A stretch of 64,000 nt of DNA from Taxawa tesnikishii (nom. ined.). Lineage: Eukaryota; Ascomycota; Dothideomycetes; Dothideales. The notes under the pieces were generated by a model, which had not been told where the DNA came from, ran no database searches, and saw only the letters and a list, made by a program, of their open reading frames with translations. Below, piece by piece: positions 9,891 to 22,320 of this stretch. The DNA is taken from positions 558,001 to 622,000 of the forward strand of contig JAPDRO010000020.1 of assembly GCA_030247885.1 (NCBI GenBank), read 5' to 3'. The translations under genes and the position numbers were made by a program. Position 1 is the first letter of the stretch, and the number at the start of each line of letters is the position of its first letter.

Positions 9891-11833
9891 TCATACAGTT
9901 CCACGTCTTTCCTGGTTCTTCGCTTCTTCTATCAAAGCAGCGCTCTCAGTCCCACGTCTCGCCCGACTCGGTTTCTGCGCCTCTATAACACCCTCATGCC
10001 CGTGGAGCTGTGGTCTTTTCTCGTTCTCCTCGGGCTCTTCTCGAATGGTATCAGCAAGTCGTGCGTCCCTCGATTGCCGTTTTGAATCTACCAGTCTCTC
10101 GCCTATGGACATCTTCCGGGGCTGTTCGTTCAGGCTGAAAGTCGTCGATAATGGACTGTGCAGAGTGGTGCTCGTCCTAGTTGAAGCCAACGTCGTCGTT
10201 CCATGTGAACCACGCTTGGGTACGATGACTGGGAAGTCTGTACTGCCCTGACGTTGGCTGGAATGGCGAACAAAATCAAGCCATCCTTCTACCATCGACC
10301 AGCGCACGAGCAGTAAGAAGGCACTTATGCCGGTCAACTGCGGGTACGCCAAGGTCAGTCCTCTACCCCTGCTGCTGGTTCAACGAGACTTACTGCTGCC
10401 ATCATCAAACTCGCAATGACGGTGGCCTCGTTGAGGCCTAACTCCTTGGCAAGCGACAGACACTTGTCCTTGTCTCCATTGCTGGAGACCAAGCATACAG
10501 CCCATGCCTGCACTTTATCATCCTCGTACTCCATCCTCCCGTGCGCCACAGCCTCGTTGAGTGTTACGAACACAGTCGCGAAATAGATGGCCATGACGAT
10601 GACCAGGAAGCTCAACGTGATACTGCGCCACTGGAGATAAATGACCTTTCTGACCCTCTTCCACGCCTGCATACGCGCCATGCTCCACGCTCGCGCACTC
10701 CTATTCGACCCACTCGACAGCCTGTTTCTCGGGGCCGTAGGCACCTGGCTCGCGGTCGTTACGCTGCTCCCCAGCCTCGCCGTCCCGACCGACGGACCGG
10801 GGCTCTGCGCCTCCCAGAGGTTGCGCGCGTAGATCCAGAGACAATACCCGGATGTGGCGCACTGCACCAGAAACGCGAGACCCGAGAAGGCGATCATCCA
10901 GCCGAAGAAGTCGACGAAGCTGTTGCGCTGATTCGGAAAACAGGTGCCGCCGAGGCGGTAGCTGACGCCTGTGAAGACGAGGGAGACGGCGAGGAACAGG
11001 CTGGGGATGCCGACGCCGAAAATGTGCGATAGGATGTGGTAGAGTCGGGAGTGCGTTACATCTTAGCAGACGCGTAGGTGTGTCCACAGGGAGCGGAGGA
11101 GGACTGTGAAGATGTGTGAATACTTGTTCTTGCTGCGCGATGATGTTGGGATGAGCATTGGTTGGTGATTGCTTACTCCATACAACGGCGCCCATTCCGC
11201 CTGCGAGGACAAAGGTGCCCGTGACTGCGCACGATGCGCTGGTGTGCATGTCATTCGGCGTGATAGCGTTATGGCATTTCTGCGGGTCAGTGCCCAGGGG
11301 GATGATAAACGCGAGCTGAGCGCCCGTCAACGCAATCCTCTCTCTTGCACGTGTCAGACCGCCTACTTGCAGAAAAATCAGGCTCAGACAGAGACCTATG
11401 CTGAGGTAATGCCGATGGCTCTTCTCCTTCGGCAATGCCGTAAACGTCACCAGCAGGAAGCCATTGCAGATGATGCCGGCGACGTTGAACCAAGCCGCGA
11501 CTCTCGTTTTGCGGTAGAATTCTGTCAGGCACCCATCAGCACCCCTCGCCGCGAAACCCGCAACCCGCAAGCGTTGTATATGTCACAAACCATCGGAGTA
11601 CACCCATGTCTCGAGCGGACACTGCATACAGCAGCCTCCAAACGCGCTTCCGACAGGGCTGCAGAACCGTCCTTCGACGACTGTATGAAGGATTAACAAG
11701 CGTTGTTGTCAGCGCCACCCTGCTCCGAACCAGACCACTCACATCCACCCGTACGCGGGAATTGGCTCTCGCTCAGGAAGGGCCGGGGACATGCGGCGGC
11801 GGTGGCGGCGGTGGCATTGGCATCGCCGGCCAT
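9891..11833 (-). CDS. Frizzled/Smoothened-like seven-TM receptor without CRD
   Basis: Putative plasma-membrane GPCR of the fungal Frizzled/Smoothened-like (sans CRD) group; ligand unknown. The start ATG at 11833 opens MAGDANATAATAAACPRPFL. Exon 1 splices at 11743|11742 to 11680 (62-nt intron), giving GGFVEGRFCSPVG and then CCMQCPLETWVYSD, the short Cys-rich ectodomain of this family. Membrane segments follow: WFNVAGIICNGFLLVTFTAL, SIGLCLSLIFLQ, the TPNDMHTSASCAVTG/TFVLAGGMGAVVW pair, SHIFGVGIPSLFLAVSLVF, FVDFFGWMIAFSGLAFLVQC, SITLSFLVIVMAIYFATVFV and finally LTGISAFLLLVRWSMVEGW after a 53-nt intron. The loop between TM5 and TM6 is Ser/Arg-rich. The cytosolic tail is charged and ends at 9891. 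Transcribed in the same direction as RSC7 upstream. Confidence 0.85.
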
Positions 11834-12495
11834 CTCCAACACTGGCGACCGGTATTGTCGTATCCACTACGCCAGACGGATACACTTTCTCGTAGACCTG
11901 GATAATGATGAGACGAAGAGATGAGGAGGTTGTAGTTGAGTAAAAGGATTGACTACCTTGGGCAAGACTTGATCTGATCGCACAGGAGGGGAAAACATTG
12001 AGAGAGAGAGCGGCGCTTGACGCCAGGGCAGGGAGCCGAAGCAACGAGGTAACCCGACTGGAATGTTGATGTTGTGCAAAGCAAAGCCGTCCCGACCTGG
12101 ATTGCCTTGTGGTGTATCCCTCAACCCCCTTGCGTGCGTCTGTTAAACCCTATCCTGGTACCACGCAAACTAAAACAAAAATAGATCGACCGCATGTATA
12201 CTCATGTCGAACAGCAGAGCTTAAAGTTTGTGTGAGCAGAAACACTGCATTTCTATCAGCCCATGTCTGGTAAGGGGTAAAATCTAAAATAGAAAGAATG
12301 GGTATCCCTTTGTGACCCGGACTTTTCCCCATCGTGGGCGTCTGCGTGCCTTAGAAGCCCGCTTCCTCTCCTTAAACGCCATTCAAACTCCTCGTACGCC
12401 TCTTCTTCCCTAGGAGGGAAAGTTTTTAAAACCGTCACCTAAATTGCCAATACCCCTTACCCGTCCCATCCTTACTCCTTCCACTCACAGTCCAC
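11834..12495. other. Spacer between RSC7 and the Frizzled-like gene
   Basis: About 660 bp holding the 3' flank of RSC7 and the promoter of the receptor gene, both read leftwards. No coding region or repeat of note was seen. Confidence 0.5.
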
Positions 12496-14266
12496 CTAAA
12501 CCGGAAACCCATTGAAACCGATCCTCAGTTCTCCCCTCGCGCCATCGGTTCCCTCAGTGCCCCATTTCGCCTTCCAGTTCGTTTCAGCCTTCCTCGCCTG
12601 CTCGAACGCGGTACGACAGCCATCCGGCAACTCGGAAAGCACGTCCGAGGGGATGGTGGACAGCCCATTCGGACCCAGATCTTCGACGTCGCCGTCGGGG
12701 CCGGGGATACCGAGGTTAGCGTGAGGTGGGGCTTCGTAGGAGAGGTCTGTGATGAGGAAGTTGCGGGCGACGACGGGGGAATCGGGGGAAGATTGTGTCT
12801 GAAGGAACGGCTGTCGAAGACGTTGCGGGACCGAGGGTCGCGTCGCGGTTGGTGAGTGTACCGTTTGTATGGCCGTTGGTGAGGTAGGAGTTTGAGGCTG
12901 AGGCAGGAGGTATTTCCTCCCATTTCACGTGGGTCGGTTGCATGATTTTGGGGTAGAACATGTGGTTTGTGTGCGGGTCGTAGATGCCGTTAAGGTTTGC
13001 GCGACGGAGTGCGGACAGAGTAGTATTGAAGCGGCTGTTGATTGTTGCGTCAGTCTACCAACCCAAACACGGCCTGGGAACGAAGAGGAGAACTTGCCTT
13101 GCCTCTCTGGCGTGCTCGAACTGCCAGTTGACGGCTGTCACGTTGTTCTTCCTCTTTCCGGTGATCGGCTTGCCCATGGGCATAGGCACGCTGGGAGCAT
13201 TCGTGTGATAGACCTGGCTTGCGCCATGCCAAGCGACGTATTGGTTCTTGTTGTATGGCTCTCCATGCGGTGGCAGCCTGTCGTGTGGATCTGCGAGCTC
13301 GCCCTCTATGTCCCCTCGATCTCTAGCCGCTTGTGCGTAGTAGTCGTCAACGACCTTCTTGCCTCCAATGACGATGCGTGCGCCGAATTCGCGAAACACA
13401 GAGCGTGCGGTAACGACGCCAATAGCACGGCCCTTGTACGAGTGCGGTATCAGATCCCTTGCTATCAGATCCTTCTTCTCGTTCTCGTCAATGATGATCT
13501 TGTACAGTTGCAGGTGCTTCGTGAAGAACAGGTAGCTGTCGCGGAAACCCGTACACCGTGCCGGTTCCGTCGACAACATGTACAACCTCTCGCCGCGACC
13601 CAGGATAGTGAAGACACGGACCCGGTAGTCGCGTCCACCCTGCAGGTGTCCATTCTTGTCCACCTTCGTCTCGCCTTCCGGGTCCTCGGGCAGCGCTACC
13701 TCGTCGTCGATGACATCCATCATGTTCCCTTCCTTGTCAATCGGCACGCGCGTGACATGCGACGGTCCGCCTCTGGGCCTTCCTCTGAACCCACCGCGCC
13801 AACCACTGCCCGCCGGTCTGCCTCTCCTGCGCTTCTGCGGCGTCCCGTTCTCTGATCCATCTTCGCCTGGGTCGGGAGTATACTCGGGTCGCGGGTGTTT
13901 TGGGGTCTGCCCGGTCCACCTCTGCGCCGGCGTGGAATGCTTTGGATAACGGGCGGGCTGCTTTCCTGTGCTTCGTCGTCGTCTTGCGCCGGCGTGCCTG
14001 CGTCTTCCTGCGCTGGGGTTCCTACGCCTTCATCCTCGTCGCCGTCTTGAGGGGAGGTGTCGCGTGTGTTTTCGGCATCGCCGTCGACCATCTCCCCGTC
14101 GAGCATTTCCTCGTCGGAGACATCATGCTTGATCGCAGGGGTGGATGTTCCTGAGAGCGCGTCAAGTCAGCCATGTATTGAAATCTGTGCGTTTGTTGCA
14201 GTGGTGCGCACTCCTGCTGGTTCCTCCCCTCCCTCTACCTCTCCCTCTGCCTCGTCCACGGGGCAT
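12496..14266 (-). CDS. RSC7: RSC7/SWP82-family chromatin-remodelling subunit
   Basis: Subunit of the RSC or SWI/SNF nucleosome-remodelling complex in the nucleus. Exon 1 encodes a Gly/Arg N-terminus (MPRGRGRGRGRGRGGTSR); a 61-nt intron leads to an acidic stretch and an AT-hook-like RRRRGGPGRP/KRRRGRPAG region. The conserved CRC domain follows: YRVRVFTILGRGERLYMLST, GFRDSYLFFTKHLQLYKIII, LIPHSYKGRAIGVVTARSVF, REFGARIVIGGKKVVDDYY. A GC-AG intron (AAG|GCAAGT...CAACAG) near 13,040-13,100 joins HAREA to SRFNTTLSALRRANLNGIYD. The C-terminal part is VARNFLITDLSYEAPPHANL...LRIGFNGFPV, stop at 12496. The frame shifts without introns at a G4 run (13902-13905) and between two G5 runs (12775-12779 and 12784-12788). 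Adding one base at each run restores GRPPKHPRPEY and IFPPIPPVVARNFL. I read these as sequence errors. Confidence 0.88.
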
Positions 14267-14526
14267 GTTGTTAGTCGCTTCGACTGGTTAATGTGACAGC
14301 TTCAGATGCGCTTGGCTTGGCTAACTAATCTAGCTGTCGAACTGCGTCGCGAAGTTCACGTTTCGGGTTTCTCGGCTGTTCTTGCCGAGCTTCGAAGACT
14401 TAAATTACCGGTCACATGTTTTCGCGAAACGCGTCGTATCATTGCTCCTTCTACCTTCAACAACCTCACAAGTCTTCTTGCGCGTCACGGTACAGATGTT
14501 CCTTCGCTGAAGTTACAGCCACTATC
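14267..14526. promoter_or_regulatory. 260-bp bidirectional promoter, RSC7/MEC1
   Basis: The only sequence between the RSC7 start codon (minus) and the MEC1 start codon (plus), so both promoters and 5' leaders must share it. I see no clear TATA box or named operator. The true MEC1 leader could use an upstream in-frame ATG at 14416. Confidence 0.6.
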
Positions 14527-17500
14527 ATGGTGGGACGGCTGGCAGCCCCAGCAGCAAGGGGTCATGCTGCTGCTGACGCAGCTCACACTAACGGCAACCT
14601 GCCGCCACCATCCACTCTAGCAGCTCAGATCGTTCGAAACCATGCTGGTACAGAGAAAGGCGCCCAGCAGGCTGATGCATCTGCTACCTTCGGAGAACTG
14701 CTGCAAGAAATCTTGAACAGCTCGTCCGCCCCGGAGACGGATGTTAGCGTAAACCACAAACTAATCAAGGTTGTCACAGAGGCCGGTCTTGACGTGCTAC
14801 TTCATGACAATCCCTTCGCTCAATGGAACACACTCACTCAACGAGCTAGAGACAGCCTTGCTGTTATCAGGTCCACACTTGAGCGCCAACCAGAAATCCT
14901 TCTTTTAGGAAGCGAAGACCAAGCGCAGGTCACGGCTTCTTCCCCTTTGTTACTGTTCCTACCGACAAAGCTTTTCTCAGTTGCCGTTCACCCAAAATGC
15001 GCATCTCTTCAGGATGACGTACTAGGGCTGCTGTTCTGCATCGCCAGGGCTCTGCTAAAATCGCTGGATCTGTGGCCTCATGGGCAAACGCTACTCAACA
15101 CCTTTCAAGGATGCGTCGACGATCTAGTCACAACTCTAGAGAGCAGCAAATCTAAGTCTATAGATATGAGGCTTCCACCCGGCAGAACCATCAGCGATCT
15201 ATGGCCGAGAAGCGAGCAGACTATTGCACTGCCTCGAAGCTATCAAATACATGTCAAGACTACGCGGGACGCTCTCGTCCTGGCGACTGTCTTGCTGGAG
15301 GTGATCCGGTCAGTCTTTGATGGTTCACACTACTCGGTACAAACAAGGAACATGCTTTTTCTGCATACCTGGTCCCTGAGCATGGTGTTGCGGCTGCAGC
15401 GCGTCTTCTGGGACCAAAGAGCATGGTATGAGCCTCACGATTCCTTTGATTCCGTTTGCATTCAGGTTTTCCGTATGTCAGGTTCGATTGCGTCCATTGC
15501 AGAACGGACGAAACATTTGGAGTCTCTTAGCATCACGTGCCGAGCCGCGGCCGGCGCAGTGGTCGAGCATAGCAGGAAGCCTTTGTCACCCGACTTCCAA
15601 GAGGAAATCAGCAACAGAATAGATCGTTTACTGAATATTCCGTATTCCAATTCGGGTTTGGAAATCGCTTCTGAGCTTCTCACGCCAGCAGTTCAGGTTT
15701 TGGCTTGCAATCAACCGGTCTACTCCACCTCGACAACGGATTTGCGCCGCTCCATTGTCTCGTGGCTTGCGAAATTTTCGCCAGCTGTTACACAACCTTC
15801 TTGGGTGACATTTACAGTAGCGGAGACTGACGGAGATGTGAGCATGACCGACGCGAACCAACAAAGAGTTCAGCAGGCTGAGAGCACCTCGGCTTTGGCG
15901 CTGCCAACACACAACCCCCTGAAGCGTAAGCGGCGACAGGTGGTTTCCAATCGTTCCGCGGATATCCACAAGCAAACATACTCCGAGCTCAGAAAGAGAA
16001 TCACTGCTTTGTTGGGGAAAGATCAAGGCGGGGATACGGTGAGCCTTCATCAAGTTGCAAGGTATGTATGCACTTGAGCCATCGACTTTGTATAGGTCTG
16101 AGTGTTTGACAGGCAGTCCTATTCACTATTGTCCGACAACGAGCAAGTCATGTTGTGGTCCGCGTTGGTGGTCTTTCCTTGTGCTGCAGATGATTGTCTC
16201 CATTCCGGAAAATGCATTGTGTGCAACGGACATCCGAGTCTGACAGCCAACGTGTCTACGGGGGTTTGGGACGATGGTACGAGAGGCGAAGAACGGAGAT
16301 CTATCCTTTCCGTTTTGAAAGAGCTTTGCGATAGTGAAGAGGTAAAAGCATCGCAAAGAATTCGAGTGCTGTCTATGTTAGCGGTCCGTTCGTTCGTGCT
16401 TCATACAAGAGATCCGGATTACCTGGACCTTGGAGCATCATTTCTTGGAGAACTTTGCCTCAGGTCATTGCAAAGCTCAGTCCGGGAGCTCCGCGTCGCG
16501 GCTGGGTATGTTCTCCGTTCTACCTCAGTGTAGCTCCCTCACTAATGTACAAGTAGTCGTACGTTGGCAACCTTCGTTCGGACCAATTTACCAGATGGTC
16601 TCCGCGATAAGAATCGCAGGATCGCACTCGATTACTTGAGAACATTGTCAAGCAGAGGTACACTTGGACACCATGAGACACTCATCCTTGCCTGGGGCCA
16701 GGTAGCCATGTAAGTCCCCTTCGATTGTTGTAGATGCGCCACAGCTGACAGTATAGTGTCTGTGGTGAGAAGGAACTGAACCTCTCCCTTCTCCGCCTAG
16801 TGGAATACCTGGGTCATCCGAACACATTCATTTGCGGTCTTGCATTCAGCGAAGTGGGTAAACTCAGGCCGCTTGCTCTACAGTAGCTGAGAATGTGTAG
16901 CTTGAGACGATTGCAGGGATACTAGGAGTCACCCCATTACTCCTGTTGCAGCCATATTGGAGAAGCGTTGCAGTTACCGTGGTCCAAGATCTCACGACTA
17001 TACCGCAAAAACACAGCAGCTCGCGGATTTCCTCAGCATGAGCGTAAACCAATTCCTTATCTTGACTCAGTCTGCCACCATCCCCTCATTGGTCCTTACT
17101 AAGAAGAAGGAAGTGCTGCAGCGCATAGCTGTTGCACGAGAAGCGACAATTCAAGACATATGTTTACGACCGAAAGTTAACCTGGCCAATATTCTCGCCC
17201 TATTGCTGGCACAACCCTCAGCCGATCCGGAAACGACTATCACCACCATACTTGCCGAGGCTGCCCCTAGCTTTGCTGAGAGCGATCTGACTGGTCTTGT
17301 CAAGCTGGCCGATGCTGCTTGGCTCGCGTGTGAGATGCTTAAAGCAGCCGGAGATGAAGATGCGAGCAAGAGGCCCACCGTAAGTTGTACTCCAAGCTTC
17401 ACGTCGTTTTACTGACGCATACAGGTCTATCAAGGGATCCAAACACTTGCTGCAGTCTCTGAGCGAGGCCAATTTCGGTCAAGCTCAAAGCAAGGCCGTA

Positions 17501-20500
17501 TTCTCGCTGCCTTCTTTGAAAACCAAGTGCTCGGTATTATGACACACTTCTCCGAAACGATCGAAGGTACGGACAGTTTGCGTCAGGAAAAGCGAAGGTG
17601 CATAAAGGGTATCGAGCACATGGTGTACCTCGCCAAAACTAATCTTGTTGTTGCATTGCCTCAGGTATGTCTGTTCTATCTGCTGTAGACGCAGCTAACC
17701 ACTTCTCCAGGTCCGAGCCTGCCTGCAGTCCGCCATAGACCAACCAGACCTCACTGACGCCGCCTTCTCCGCCTGGCTCGCCCTAATCAGCACCCTCGAT
17801 GGCGAAGACGTAGTATACCTGGTAGATCATACATTCGCGTTGATCGTGCAACACTGGCCCAACCTTTCTCCCGAGCTTCAGCAACGGACCTACGAAACCG
17901 TAGCAGACATGCTTAGAACCCACAGCAACCTCATCAGGGAAGCGGTTATTACAATCCCCTCGCTCGCTTCAATTCCGCTAATGTCAAAATTTGACTCCGA
18001 AATCAACCGCTTGCGAGAGCATGAATCTGTGGAAAAGAACCTGAACGCCTTTGTCCAGCGCCTCCGGGATGAAAATTCTGCAATTGTCTTGCAAGCCCTT
18101 CGCGAGATTGTTCCCTGGCTGGATCAGAATCAGAGTTTCATACATGAGACGGCCGTGAGCGAGCAACCGAAACCGGTGGTTTCTCGGGTAACCCGGGCTC
18201 TGCTTGACGTATGTATCAAGTACAGCGCGGAGAGAACGGACATGCTCGACCTGTGTGCCCAGTCCCTAGGAATCATTGGATGTCTAGACCCCAACAGACT
18301 CGAAGCAACTTCTAGCAAAAGACAGGCTCTTCTCCTTTCAAACTTCGATAAGGCGGCTGAGGTCCTGGAATGGATGTCCATCTTATTCGAAGATGTCCTT
18401 GTCAGAGCGTTCCGCTCAGTCAGCAACGCACGGGCTCAAGGCTTTCTCGCATTCGCTCTGCAAGAGCTCTTGCGGTTCTGTAATTTCAAGGAGGTCGCAT
18501 CAGCTCGTCTCAGAGCATCTCAATCTAGTCCAGAATACACACGATGGATGGAGATGCCTGAGCACGTCCGCAATACGCTGACGCCGTTCTTGACTTCCAG
18601 GTATGTGGTGACGAGCAATGTCCCCGCTCCGGCACCAAAGGTTTATCCCATCTTCTCTCATGGGATGGGTCACAATACCTGGCTTCGGACTTGGGCGCAT
18701 GACATGCTATGGAGAGCGAAAGGAGAAAACGCCCGAAACATTTTCAACGTGCTCGCACGCATTGTCCGTGGGCACGACATCGCGATAGCGAATTTTGTCG
18801 TCCCATACGCTGCGCTGAACATCGTTCTCGGCGGCACGGCCAAGGAGCTCAATGAGATAGCAGAAGAGCTCCTAGTCATCCTGTCAACTGAATCGAATGT
18901 CGACTCAGAGAAGGAGACTCTCCGGAAATGCAGCGAAGTTTGTACTCACTGTCCTGCTTATGGGGTGCAAGCTAACCTTACCAGAACGTGTTCGCTGTAC
19001 TCGATTACATGTCTTTATGGGTACAAGAGAAAAGAAAAACCCTCGGCGCTGCACGCAAATCCGGACTCATGTCCGAGATGGAGGAAGCGGGAGCCCTTGC
19101 TCAAATTGACAGTGTGGAAGGGGTCATCTCTTCAATACCAGCCGACATCATCGCCCAGCGATCTATGGAATGTGGTTCTTACGCTCGAGCTCTGTACCAC
19201 TGGGAACAACATATTCGGGAAAGGCGATCAGAACCGCAAGACGACTCTGTTCAGGAACGAGACGCTATGTTTCAGAGACTACAAACCATTTATGCCGAGA
19301 TCGATGAACCGGACGGACTTGAGGGTATATCCGCACATCTCAGCATCCTAAGCCCTGAGCAACAAGCGGTTCAACATCGCAAGGCAGGTAGATGGTCGGC
19401 AGCTCAGAGTTGGTATGAGATAGAGTTGGCCGAGAAGCCCTCGGATCCTGCGCTGCGAGTGGACCTACTCACCTGCCTCAAGGAATCTGGTCATTATGGT
19501 AGGATTTCATTATTTGCGGCCGATGGACACTTCACTGATTGTGATTACAGATGAGGTATTGAGACTCGCGGATGGTTTTGAGGTTGCTGACTCCATCTAC
19601 GCCGCTCAGGACTCATCAAAGGCCAAGCTCCTATCTTTTGCTGCCGAAGCATGCTGGTCGACGGATAGGATTGACGAGCTAGCAAAACGACTAGCCGACG
19701 GCCCTGAAAGTCCATCACCGGACTTCAACATCCAGATTGGTAAGGCGCTGGTAGCCCTGCGCCATGCGGACTCGGATATCTTCTCTACATCAATCGATAG
19801 CATGCGCGCTTCCGTCGTAAGAGGCCTCACATCCGCCAATGCGAGCTCGCTTCAGGCCTGTCACGACATCTTTCTAAAGCTGCATATCACGTACGAGATT
19901 GGTGCGTTGAGTGGCTACAAGCCTTCTGTCCCCTGGCAGCAAGGATTTGGTGCCTTAGCAAACACCATGGACAAAAGGCTAGGAATACTTGGTTCTTATA
20001 CAGCCGACAAGCAGTATGTCTTGGGCATCCGCCGCGCCGTTATGCGCCTTGCAGCGTAAGCAGACTACTTCAGGCAGATGAGGATCTTGGGCTAACAAGT
20101 GCAGTGAACAATTTCCCGTCCTCGACATTGGCTCGTCGTGGCTTAAAACCGCTCGCCTTGCGCGTAAAAACAACGTTTCTAGCACAGCACACTATGCGGT
20201 CCTGCGTGCAACACAGTGTGGTGATGACGCGGCGAAGCTGGAACAGGCACGTCTACTCTGGAAGGATGGTCAGCATCGGCAAGCAATCCAAATCCTGGAG
20301 GCCGCCATCAAATCGAACGCTTTCGCTATGCACGACCAAAGAGCAGAAAACACTAGTATTCCGGAAGACACAGCGCAGAAGCAGAACACCTTGACATCAA
20401 GAGCACACCTTTGCGGGCCAAGTGGCTTGATGCATCCGGCCGGACCCAGACTAAGGCGGTCACACAAAGCTACCAGTACGCGGCTCGGAACCATTCAAGA

Positions 20501-22320
20501 TGGGAAAAGGGACACTATTACCTCGGTAAGCATTACAACAAGCTTTGGGACGTTGAGCAAGCACTGCCCATCGGGAAGCAGTCTCAAGCGTTTCTCACTG
20601 GAGAAACTACGAAGCTGGTGATAGAGAACTACATCAGATCTGTACCTTTCGGAACGAAATACTGGTACCAAACGATTCCGAAGATCTTTACGCTCTGGCT
20701 TGATCTCGGCATGGACGCTCTCAGCAGACCGAGAGGCGATCAAGGCGGCGAGATCCTGGAGGGTCGAGTCAAGCATCTCGACCTCATCCACAAACAGATA
20801 CGAAAGTACTTCGATCGATTGCCGCCATACATCTTCTACATTGCCATGCCACAGATGATCTCACGGATCAGCCATCCGAATCCCAAAGTATATGAGGTCC
20901 TCCAGTTTCTGATCTCAAAGATCGTTTCCACACATCCGCAGCAAGCGCTTTGGCATCTCCTTCCCGTCGCTAAGGCTACTGCAACAGACAGAGCGAGTCG
21001 TGGCACCGCGATCATCAACAAGCTCAAGAACAAGCCAAAATCTGACAACGCGAGCACCGATCTTAGGACCATGGTACTCCAAGGGCAGAAGCTTTCGGAG
21101 GGCTTGCTGCAAGCATGCGAAGTCCACATTGAGTCCAGAGCAACCCATGTCAGCTTGTCCAAAGATCTCGGCTTCAGCCACAAGCTCGCACCGAGTCAGA
21201 TGGTGATCCCCCTGGAAGCGGCAATGACGATCAACATGCCCGTTATCCAGGACGGGAATTACATACGGGGACACAAGGCTTTTGTCCAGGACAAGGTGAC
21301 AATAGCTTCGTTTGCAGACGACGTTCTCGTCCTCAGCTCTCTTCAGCGACCTCGGAAACTTACCGTACGCGGTTCTGACGGGAAAATGTACGGCCTTCTG
21401 TGCAAGCCAAAGGACGATCTGCGAAAGGACCAACGCCTTATGGAGTTCAACGGCATGATCAACCGTGCTCTGAAACGAGACGCAGAGACCAGCAAACGAA
21501 GGCTTTACATCAAGACCTACGGAGTCACTCCCCTGAGCGAAGAATCCGGCACGATCGAATGGGTCGAGGGTATCAAACCCCTCCGAGACATCCTGCTGAA
21601 GCTGTACCAACGGAAGGGCATCCACCCCAACTACAACGAGCTGCGGTCACTGCTCAACGAAGCGAGCGCCGACCCCTCGCACGTGGATATCTTCACGCAC
21701 AAGGTCCTCCCCGTGTTTCCCCCAATGCTCCACGAGTGGTTCACCGAAATGTTTCCCGCCCCGGACGCCTGGTTCGTGGCACGGCTCCGCTACGCCCGCT
21801 CGGCCGCCGTCATGTCCATGGCGGGTCACATCCTCGGTCTAGGCGACCGACACGGCGAGAACATCCTCCTCGAAGAAAGCACGGGCGGCGTCTTCCACGT
21901 CGACTTCAACTGCCTCTTCGACAAAGGGCTAACCTTCGAGAAACCCGAGCTCGTGCCCTTCCGGCTGACGCACAACATGGTCGACGCAATGGGCGCGTAC
22001 GGCTACGAGGGACCCTTTCGCAAATCGGCCGAGCTCACCCTCGGCCTGCTAAGGCAGTATCAGGACACGCTGACGACCATTTTGGAGACGTTTTTGCACG
22101 ATCCCACGACGGATTTCATTGGCAAGAAGAAGAGGACTACGCCTGGCGTGCCGGAGACGCCGCAGGAGGTGCTGGATAGCGTGAGTAGTAAGTTGAAGGG
22201 ACTTTTGGGAAGGAGACGGTGCCGTTGAGTAGTGAAGGACAGGTGGATGCGCTGATTGCACAGGCGGTGGATCCGTACAATTTGTGTAGGATGTATATTG
22301 GGTGGTGTGCGTTCTTGTGA
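14527..22320 (+). CDS. MEC1: ATR-type checkpoint kinase (Mec1/UVSB)
   Basis: Giant nuclear PI3K-like protein kinase that senses RPA-coated single-stranded DNA with Ddc2/ATRIP and triggers the S-phase and DNA-damage checkpoints. A HEAT-repeat N-terminus (MVGRLAAPAARGHAA...) is followed by the UME region (QQLADFLSMSVNQFLILTQS, LVLTKKKEVLQRIA), the FAT region (ALYHWEQHI, KAGRWSAAQSWYEIELAEKP, ARLLWKDGQHRQAIQILEAA) and the kinase domain: GMINRALKRD, LGLGDRHGENILLEESTGG (catalytic loop) and VFHVDFNCLFDKG (metal motif). The FATC end is VDPYNLCRMYIGWCAFL, stop at 22318-22320. About nine short introns are clear (e.g. at 16062, 16506, 17397, 17666, 18938, 19499). Three frame changes lack introns: A5 at 17007-17011, T3 at 20410-20412 and G3 at 22207-22209. 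Each is one base short; I infer sequencing error. Left alone, the last one removes the FATC domain. Confidence 0.92.
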
